Positions 50,546-57,400 of a stretch of 64,000 nt of DNA are shown here, piece after piece. The notes beneath the pieces are model-generated. The model was not told the origin of the DNA. It saw only the letters and a list, made by a program, of their open reading frames with translations, and did no database searches. A program made the translations under genes and the position numbers. Position 1 is the first letter of the stretch; each line of letters starts with the position of its first letter. The DNA lies in contig NZ_CP117435.1 of NCBI RefSeq assembly GCF_030687495.1, positions 5,770,501 through 5,834,500 of the forward strand, given 5' to 3'. The stretch is from Pseudomonas sp. FP453. Lineage in GTDB: Bacteria > Pseudomonadota > Gammaproteobacteria > Pseudomonadales > Pseudomonadaceae.

Positions 50546-51448
50546 ATGCGCCTGCGTCATATCGAAATCTTCCAGGCCATCCGCCAGACCGGCTCCGTCA
50601 GCGCCGCCGCGCAGTTGCTGCACGTGTCGCAACCGGCGGTGACCAAGGTGTTGCAACACGCCGAGTTGCAGCTGGGTTTCCCGCTGTTCCTGCGGGTGCG
50701 CGGCAAATTGCAGCCCACCCCGGAAGCGCTGGCGCTGGAGCGCGAAGTCGAGAAAGTCACCGAGAGCCTGCAAGGCGTGCGACGCCTGGCCAAAAGCCTG
50801 CGCCGCGCACCGGGCCAGAGCGTGCGCATCGGCGCCATCCCCGCGCTGGCGCTGTCACTGCTGCCGCCGGCGATCCTGGAGTGGAAACGTGATTACCCGG
50901 ACATGGCCTGCGAGCTGTCCAGCGACCATAGCCGCGAGCTGGTGCAGAAGCTGCTGATGCGTGAGATCGACCTGGCGCTGACCCTCAACTTCTCCGGGCA
51001 TCCGGGGTTGACCACGCAAGTGCTGGCCAATGGCGTGCTGGTGGCGCTGGCGTCCAAAGGCTATTGGACCGACGCCGAACTGAGCGCGCCGCTGCCCTTG
51101 GCGGACCTGGCAGGTACGGCATTGATCGGCCTGTCCAGCGCCGATCCGCTGGCAGCCAAACTCGACAGCTACCTGGAAAACGTCGATCCACCGCCACGGG
51201 TCACGATCTCGGTGCAAACCTATTCCCTGGCCCGCGCCATGGTGGAATCCGGCGCCGGCCTCACGGTGATCGACCCGTTCACCGCCCTCGGCGCCTCGAC
51301 CGCCACTACCTGTATCCGCACGCTGACACCGCCGCTGCCGATCACGCTGTATGCGCTGACCCGCGCGGATGAGCCGCCGCCGCATATGTTGGCGAAGTTG
51401 TTGGGAATATTTGGCCAGCGAGCCCAAGAACTCCTGCAGCGTTTATAA
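50546..51448 (+). CDS. LysR-family transcriptional regulator
   Basis: A 300-residue LTTR with the winged helix MRLRHIEIFQAIRQTGSVSA, AAQLLHVSQPAVTKVLQHAE and the effector-binding domain from about residue 90. It is divergent from the DadA-RidA-binding protein unit and is the obvious candidate activator for it. The 108-bp intergenic region holds GGTGACAGGCCACC and a second GGCCACC, which could be its half-sites. ATG 50546 is chosen as it gives the standard LTTR N-terminus; an upstream ATG at 50501 is less likely. The inducer is probably a D-amino acid or its keto acid, but this is inference from context. Confidence 0.87.
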   Translation: MRLRHIEIFQAIRQTGSVSAAAQLLHVSQPAVTKVLQHAELQLGFPLFLRVRGKLQPTPEALALEREVEKVTESLQGVRRLAKSLRRAPGQSVRIGAIPALALSLLPPAILEWKRDYPDMACELSSDHSRELVQKLLMREIDLALTLNFSGHPGLTTQVLANGVLVALASKGYWTDAELSAPLPLADLAGTALIGLSSADPLAAKLDSYLENVDPPPRVTISVQTYSLARAMVESGAGLTVIDPFTALGASTATTCIRTLTPPLPITLYALTRADEPPPHMLAKLLGIFGQRAQELLQRL

Positions 51449-51465
51449 GTACACCAAAGATCCAG

Positions 51466-51555
51466 TGTGGGAGCTGGCTTGCCTGCGATGGCGGTGGGTC
51501 AGCTGAACATGTATCAACTGACAGGCCGCTATCGCAGGCAAGCCAGCTCCCACAT
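51466..51555. repeat. REP pair (REPIN)
   Basis: Inward-facing CTGGCTTGCCTG-type copies, near-perfect mates, between the lysR gene and the convergent hemolysin III gene. Confidence 0.87.
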
Positions 51556-51573
51556 TTGGATTTTTGTCAGCCG

Positions 51574-52191
51574 TCAGAGCACATACCGCATGATCGCCAC
51601 GAAGTGCAGCAAACTCCCGCCAATCACAAACAAGTGCCAGATCCCATGGGAATGCCGCAGCCGATCCTCAAGCGCAAAAAAGATGATGCCGACGGTATAC
51701 AGCACCCCACCCGCCGCCAGCCAGGTAAACCCCGCCACTCCCAGCGCGGCGATCAACGGCTTGACCGCCACCAGCACAATCCAGCCCATCACCGCATAGA
51801 TCACGATCGACAGGATGCGCGCCTCGGAACGCGGCTTGATCTCCTGCAAGATGCCAATCACCGCCAGCCCCCACACAATCCCGAACAGCGTCCAGCCCCA
51901 CGGGCCTCTCAAAGTCACCAGGCAAAACGGCGTGTAACTGCCGGCGATCAACAGGTAGATCGAAAAGTGATCGACCTTCTGCATGATCTCTTTCCGCCGC
52001 CCACGCACGCTGTGGTACACGGTGGACGCGCTGTACAGCACCAGCAGCGTGACGCCATAGATCGCCACGCTGACAATCTTCCACGGGCTGCCATCCAGGC
52101 TCGCCACCACCAACATCCACACCGCCCCCGCAAAGGCTGCCACCGCGCCGAGCAAGTGGCTCCAGGCGTTGAATCGTTCACCGTGATACAT
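51574..52191 (-). CDS. Hemolysin III / PAQR-type membrane protein
   Basis: A 205-residue inner-membrane protein with seven predicted helices (PAQR/HlyIII family). Family markers are MYHGERFNAWSHLLGAVAAF at the N-terminus (SHxxG), STVYHSVRGRRKEIMQKVDH in the middle (YHSxxG-type loop with DH), and the C-terminal RHSHGIWHLFVIGGSLLHFV, which holds the metal-binding His (H...HxxxH). Some members are lipid hydrolases. Whether this is a haemolysin is unsupported. The start is ATG 52191, with CGGAGGTCAATGGCGC upstream. It is 86 bp from the HEPN-like gene stop in the same direction. Confidence 0.87.
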   Translation of the reverse strand: MYHGERFNAWSHLLGAVAAFAGAVWMLVVASLDGSPWKIVSVAIYGVTLLVLYSASTVYHSVRGRRKEIMQKVDHFSIYLLIAGSYTPFCLVTLRGPWGWTLFGIVWGLAVIGILQEIKPRSEARILSIVIYAVMGWIVLVAVKPLIAALGVAGFTWLAAGGVLYTVGIIFFALEDRLRHSHGIWHLFVIGGSLLHFVAIMRYVL

Positions 52192-52276
52192 GCGCCATTG
52201 ACCTCCGATGCTCGTTAGCGATTGAGGAGGCAAGGGTCCAGCGTTGTGGGGGAGAGTGCAAGGGGTTGTGAGCGGC

Positions 52277-52711
52277 TCACGTCCATTCATGACCCGCAAG
52301 CAAGTCATCCACACGACTTGACATCGCCGTCGCGCCGTCCATGAGTTGGCCCAGCAGCGCTTCATCTTCGTCCATGTAACCTTCATATTCCGCGAGGTTC
52401 CGACGCTCATGGCACAGCGCCAATAACCGCACCTGCACCTTGCTCGCACCGAGGGTGTGGATCAGGCACTGAAAGACCAGATAACGTTTGTCAGAACGAT
52501 AACCTTGCAGGCGCAAGGCCGTCAGGGCGATGGCGTGGGCGGCGTTGTAAGCCAGGTCAAAACGACTGGCAAACGATAACTGTGGCGTGCTCGCGTCTTT
52601 CAGACGATCCCGGGCTGAGCGCATCAACCCATCGCATTCCTTACGGTCTGGCGGTTCAGCTTTCAGGCCGCCACTACGTTGCAGATTCTCCAGGTTTGCC
52701 TTGCTGTCCAT
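52277..52711 (-). CDS. HEPN-like helical protein, partner of the nucleotidyltransferase gene
   Basis: A 144-residue all-helical cytoplasmic protein. Its start overlaps the 3' end of the nucleotidyltransferase gene by 38 bp, the usual layout of MNT-HEPN pairs. HEPN-like features are SFASRFDLAYNAAHAIALTA near residues 46-65 and ALCHERRNLAEYEGY near 98-112. The latter looks like the HEPN RNxxxxH region, but the His expected four to six residues after Arg is absent (Glu/Tyr instead). That places it in a non-canonical or catalytically altered HEPN group. In characterised pairs HEPN is an RNase toxin and MNT AMPylates it. Both the HEPN assignment and any toxin role are inference from sequence pattern and context. 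Confidence 0.6.
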   Translation of the reverse strand: MDSKANLENLQRSGGLKAEPPDRKECDGLMRSARDRLKDASTPQLSFASRFDLAYNAAHAIALTALRLQGYRSDKRYLVFQCLIHTLGASKVQVRLLALCHERRNLAEYEGYMDEDEALLGQLMDGATAMSSRVDDLLAGHEWT

Positions 52712-53303
52712 CCGTGGACTCCAGGGGGTTGCCCCCCATCAGATTGATCTTGTCCTGCTGCACGACCCGCTGCACAAAACTGTTCCCGGCATTCCATTTG
52801 CCGATCCAGTCTTCAGGGGTGTAAAGCGTTGGGTTGATGGTGCGGCCCAGTCGCTCTTCCAGCGGCATGAGCTGCTCCATGACCTCACTGTAGTTGAGGC
52901 TTTCGCCAATCAGCATCAGATCTATGTCACTGGATGAGTGCGCCTCGCCCTTGGCGATAGAGCCATAGATGAAGGCCCACGTCAGTTGCTCGGCGAAGGG
53001 TGCCAGTGCAGTGCGCAATGGCGCGTCCAGGCTCAGCGTTTTACGCACGATGGCCAGCAACTCCGAGTAGATCGGACATTGGGGGTTGGCTTGGTAGTGG
53101 GTCTGGTTGCCCTGGCGCGTCATGCTCAGGATGCCCGCCAACTGCAAGCGCTCCAGTTCGCGAGTAAGGCTGCCCTTGCCCACCAGGGCCCAGCGGGCGA
53201 TTTCATTGGTGAAGAAGCTTTGATCGGGCTTGCCGAAAAGCAGGCCCAGCACCTTTTGCTGGGTAACGGTGAAAAGTGCAGCGCTGAGCGACAAGGTGTG
53301 CAT
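52674..53303 (-). CDS. wHTH-minimal nucleotidyltransferase (MNT) protein, probable antitoxin partner of the HEPN-like protein
   Basis: A 209-residue protein. The N-terminal winged helix (about residues 10-75, with QSFFTNEIARWALVGKGSLTR and LERLQLAGILSMTRQGNQTH) is joined to an MNT-type nucleotidyltransferase domain. This has IYGSIAKGEAHSSSDIDLML near 112-131, the classical GSxAKG and SDIDL metal-binding motif. The third Asp is not clear. In MNT-HEPN toxin-antitoxin pairs the MNT protein adds AMP to the HEPN partner. Here the extra DNA-binding domain could give autoregulation through the palindromes just upstream. ATG 53303 is used; a TTG four codons earlier is possible. Confidence 0.78.
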   Translation of the reverse strand: MHTLSLSAALFTVTQQKVLGLLFGKPDQSFFTNEIARWALVGKGSLTRELERLQLAGILSMTRQGNQTHYQANPQCPIYSELLAIVRKTLSLDAPLRTALAPFAEQLTWAFIYGSIAKGEAHSSSDIDLMLIGESLNYSEVMEQLMPLEERLGRTINPTLYTPEDWIGKWNAGNSFVQRVVQQDKINLMGGNPLESTDGQQGKPGESAT

Positions 53304-53319
53304 GGCAGAGGCCAATCAG

Positions 53320-53353
53320 TCCCAAAAAGGGAACGATAGGTCCCTTTTTGGGA
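53320..53353. promoter_or_regulatory. Tandem palindromic operator candidate upstream of the MNT/HEPN pair
   Basis: Two 13-bp units: TCCCAAAAAGGGA (53320-53332) and its reverse complement TCCCTTTTTGGGA (53341-53353), each followed by ACGAT, 21 bp apart. They begin 17 bp upstream of the MNT gene start. The spacing of two helical turns fits two dimers on one DNA face. Binding by the wHTH-MNT protein is inferred. Confidence 0.7.
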
Positions 53354-53364
53354 ACGATCAAGCT

Positions 53365-53601
53365 TTAAGCCGCAGATGAGGGGGAAATCTGTTCCAGCGC
53401 TCGATCCACCAACAACTGCCCAAGCTCGGCCATTTGCTGGATCCCGAGCATGATTGCGCGCTGGGAGGTGTCCAGGTCGAAGGCCAGGTTGCAGGTCATG
53501 GCGTTGAGGGACGACAGGGTTTCGCTGGCGTTGACCAGCAGGGCTTCGGTTTCTTGATTGGGATTGATGGTGAAGATATTGGATGAGAGTGGCTTCGACA
53601 T
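53365..53601 (-). CDS. Small pseudomonad protein (DUF3077/DUF6124-like)
   Basis: A 78-residue helical protein. It opens MSKPLSSNIFTINPNQETEA and continues LLVNASETLSSLNAMTCNLA and AIMLGIQQMAELGQLLVDRA. Short proteins of this pattern, common in Pseudomonas, have no known function. The assignment is from resemblance to that family. The start is ATG 53601 with AAGGAACC upstream. It ends 12 bp before the tandem palindromes of the MNT gene, so it is likely a separate unit. The upstream region contains two short inverted repeats. Confidence 0.7.
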   Translation of the reverse strand: MSKPLSSNIFTINPNQETEALLVNASETLSSLNAMTCNLAFDLDTSQRAIMLGIQQMAELGQLLVDRALEQISPSSAA

Positions 53602-53945
53602 GATGCGCGGTTCCTTAATGGATCAGTCAGGAACGCCTTTAGACGTAGGCGTCGTGTACGCCTAAACAGATTTTTCGGACTTGCACGTCCGTGTCACCGT
53701 TTTTCGCGATGACGGGACGAAGACTAGGCGCGCCGACTGCACGCGACAAGTTCATGCCTGGCCCAAAATCTTGCAGGAAAAATCCGAGGCATCGCCCACC
53801 GTCGCACAGCACTCAAGCCTTGTGAAGATCCACTGTGGGAGCTGGCTTGCCTGCGATAGCGGTGTATCAGATGTTGATGCACTGACTGACATGCCGCTAT
53901 CGCAGGCAAGCCAGCTCCCACATTCGATCTTCACAGGGCTTGCGA
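53602..53945. other. Intergenic stretch with two hairpins and a REP pair
   Basis: About 340 bp with no coding potential. TAGGCGT-CGTGT-ACGCCTA (53646-53664) and CGGAC-TTGCAC-GTCCG (about 53674-53689) are inverted repeats close upstream of the small DUF gene. The rest is the REP pair at 53834-53922 before the ChpC-like gene. Confidence 0.6.
53834..53922. repeat. REP pair (REPIN)
   Basis: Inward-facing CTGGCTTGCCTG-type copies, near-perfect mates, 24 bp downstream of the ChpC-like gene's stop (minus strand). Confidence 0.87.
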
Positions 53946-54401
53946 TCAGGCCAGGCCGGACTCCACCAACAGCGCTTCCAATCCCAACAAATCCGGCACC
54001 TTCGCCACATGTTCCCCCACCTGCACCGCCGCCAGCTCCAGCGCACACAACGGCACATCCACATAACTCAACTGGCTATCCAGTTTGTACGAACGCGGAA
54101 TCCCCTGGATCACCAACGCAATAAACTTCAACGTCGGCCGCCCACCCAAGGTGTTCAGCACCACGATCCGCGAACGCTCCCCCGTCACCACCGCTTCACC
54201 GCACACCGCTTCAAAGCTGATCAACGGCAATTGCCGGTCACGCCAGGTCACTTGCCGCAGGTACCACGGTGGCGCGTCACTGGCGGGTTCGCCGCGCTGG
54301 TAGTCGATCAGTTCGGCGATGGCCACGTTGGGCAGCACCAGATGACGGTCGGCCAATGGCAGCAGCAGGCCGGTGAGTTGGCTGGTGCGGTGGTCAAGCA
54401 T
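53946..54401 (-). CDS. chpC: CheW-like chemotaxis adaptor of the Chp system
   Basis: A 151-residue CheW-domain protein, last gene of the Pil-Chp cluster. By position and length it corresponds to ChpC of P. aeruginosa, a second CheW adaptor linking receptors to the ChpA kinase. It has SQLTGLLLPLADRHLVLPNV, DAPPWYLRQVTWRDRQLPLI and IVVLNTLGGRPTLKFIALVI as the CheW beta-barrel strands. It overlaps the 3' end of chpA by 8 bp. The methylesterase ChpB that normally lies between ChpA and ChpC is absent. Confidence 0.83.
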   Translation of the reverse strand: MLDHRTSQLTGLLLPLADRHLVLPNVAIAELIDYQRGEPASDAPPWYLRQVTWRDRQLPLISFEAVCGEAVVTGERSRIVVLNTLGGRPTLKFIALVIQGIPRSYKLDSQLSYVDVPLCALELAAVQVGEHVAKVPDLLGLEALLVESGLA

Positions 54402-57400
54402 GGGACTTGCTCCAGTAGGCGATGCTTTCCAGCAGCACCGACTCTTGGTACGGCTTGCCGAGGTAGTCGTTGACGCCGATGGCCATGGCGCGGTCGCGGT
54501 GTTTCTGGCCGGTGCGCGAGGTGATCATGATGATCGGCAGGCGCATCAGGCGCGGGTCGTTGCGCACCTGGATGGCCACTTCGAAGCCGTCCATGCGCGG
54601 CATTTCGATGTCGAGCAGCATCAGGTCCGGGGTGTGTTCTTCGAGCACGGCGATGGCGTCGATGCCGTCCTTGGCGGTGAGTACGTTCATGCCGTTGCGT
54701 TCCAGCAGGCGGCTGGTGACTTTGCGCACGGTGACCGAGTCGTCCACCACCAGCACCAGCAGCGGGCGTTTTTTCAGCGGGTCGTTGAGCACCAGCGGCG
54801 CATCCACCGCCTGCGCCGGCAAGGCCGGTTGGCGCGCGCGGATGTGTGCAAGCAAGTCGATGATCAGCACCACGCGGCCATCGCCGAGGATGGTCGCGCC
54901 GGACAAGCCCTGCACCCCGGCAAACTGCGGGCCCAGGCCCTTGACCACGATCTCCCGCGTGCCCGCCATGGCATCCACATGGATCGCCACGCGCCGCTCG
55001 TTGCACTGCACCAACAACACCGGCACCGGCTGGTATTGGCCGAGCAGTTTCGGGCGGCCGACGGTGTGCAGCAGGTCGCCCAGGTAGAACAATTCGTAGC
55101 GCTGGCCGGCGTACTCGTAACGCGGCGGGTCTTGCTGATAGTGCCCGGCCAGTTCATGGGGCATGACCCGCACCAGGCCTTCGATGGTGTTGAGCGGGAT
55201 CGCGTATTGATCGTCCGCGCACTGCACCATCAATGCGCGGTTGACCGACACGGTGAACGGCAAGCGAATGCGAAAGTGCACGCCCACCCCCGGCGTCGAC
55301 TCGATAAACATCGAGCCACCCAGTTGGCGCACTTCTTCATGCACCACGTCCATGCCCACGCCGCGCCCGGAAATCTGCGTGATCTTTTCCGCCGTGGAAA
55401 ACCCCGGCTGCAGGATGAACTGCAACACATCGCGGTCGCTGATCTCCTGGTCCGGCGCAAGCAAACCACGCTTGATCGCCTTGCGCCGCACCGCTTCCAG
55501 CGGCACACCGGCGCCGTCGTCGCGCATGTCGAAGACGATGTCGCCGCCTTCGTGGGTCAGGTCCAGGGTGATACGGCCCTTCTCCGGCTTACCCGCCAGC
55601 AGGCGCGCATCGCGGGATTCCAGGCCATGGTCCACGGCGTTGCGCAGCATATGTTCCAGCGGCGCCGCCATGCGTTCCAGCACGTTGCGGTCCATCTCGC
55701 CTTCGGCGTTGCCGACGATGAATTCCACGTCCTTGCCCAGCTCGCCCGCCACCTGGCGCACGATGCGCTTGAGGCGCGGCAGCATGCGTTCGAACGGCAC
55801 CATGCGCGTGCGCATCAGGCCTTCCTGCAACTCGGTGTTGATGCGCGCCTGTTGCTGCAACAGGTCGTGGGCATCGCTGTTGCGCCGGTCGAGGGTGTCC
55901 TTGAGGTCGAGCAAGTCAGAGGCCGATTCGGACAACGCCCGCGACAGTTGCTGCAACTGGGAATGGCGGTCCATTTCCAGCGGATCGAATTCTTCATAAC
56001 CCAGGCGTTCGGCCTCGGCCTGCTGGCGGCTGAGGATGCGGCCCTGGGTTTCGGTGTCGAGGCGGCGCAGTTGGTCGCGCATGCGCTCGATGGTGGTTTC
56101 CACCTCGCTCAGCGCAATGCGTGCATCGTTGACCTGCTGCTCGATGCGGCCACGGAAGATCGAGGTTTCGCCCGCCAGGTTGACCAGGTCATCCAGCAAC
56201 TCGGCGGAGATCTTCACCATGTCGGCCGCAGGCTCCACCACCGCCTCAGCCTTGTTCGCCGGCAACGCCACCGGCACCACCGGCTCAGCGCTCGGGTGCA
56301 CCAGGCTTTTGATGCGCTCGATGAGTTTGTCCACCGAACCCACCGGCAAGCCGTCCGCCACCGCGTCGATCATCTGCGCCAAACGGTCGTGGCAGCCTTG
56401 CAGCAGGGCAAACAATTCCGCCGACGGCGCCAGCAAGCCGGCCGACAAGCCTTCGTAGAGAAATTCCAGCTCGTGGGCCAGATCGCCAATCGGCCCGATC
56501 TCGACCATGCGCGCGCCGCCCTTGAGGGTGTGCAGGTCACGCAGCAGGGTTTCGACTTCCTGGCGGTTGCCCGGTTCGGCCTGCCAGCGCAACAGGGCGC
56601 TGCCGGAGCTGTCGAGAATATCGGCGGCTTCTTCGAGGAAAATATCCAGCAGCTCGGGGTCGGCGCCGGGGCTTTCCACGGCCTGGGCCGCAGCGGCCGG
56701 TGGCGTGCTCTGGCGCAATGCCCGCACCTTGGCCACCAGCTCCGCGCTGTCGCTCAGGGGCTGCTGCTGTTGCAGTTGGTCCAGTTGCAGGGCCAGCCGT
56801 TCGTGGCAGGCCATCAGCACCTGGGACAACTCGGCAGAGTAGCTGTAGCGACGGTCCACCAAGCCTTCGTAAAGGTTTTCCAGCTCATGGGCCAGCTCGG
56901 CCACCGGGGCGATTTCGGCCATGCGCGCGCCGCCCTTGAGGGTGTGCATGTCCCGTTGCAGCGAGGACAGCGGCGCGACGCCGTCGGGCTCCAGCAGCCA
57001 GCGCTTGAGGGACTGCCCGGCGCTGTCGAGGATGTCCACGGCTTCTTCGAGGAAGATCTCGACGATCTCATCGTCCACCGCCGTGTCCTGCTCCAGCTGC
57101 GCCGTGGCGGCGCCCAGTTCGGCGATGCTCAGCGCGCGGCTGCCGTCGCTTTTGACCAGGCCGGTGGCGGACGGGTCGAGGGCTTCGTCCAGCAGCTCGC
57201 GCAGGGCTTGCAGGCGCGCCGGCACCGGGCTGATCTCCTGGCCGGCAGCGAGTTGGTCAAGCATGTTGATCAGCGCTTCATGGGCCAGTTCGGCCTCATG
57301 GAAGAAGCGCTCGCTGACCGCCAGGCTGCTCTCTTCCACGGCGCCATACAGGTCGAGCAAGGCTTCGCACAGTTCGTCGATGGCGTGCAGGTCGGCGATG

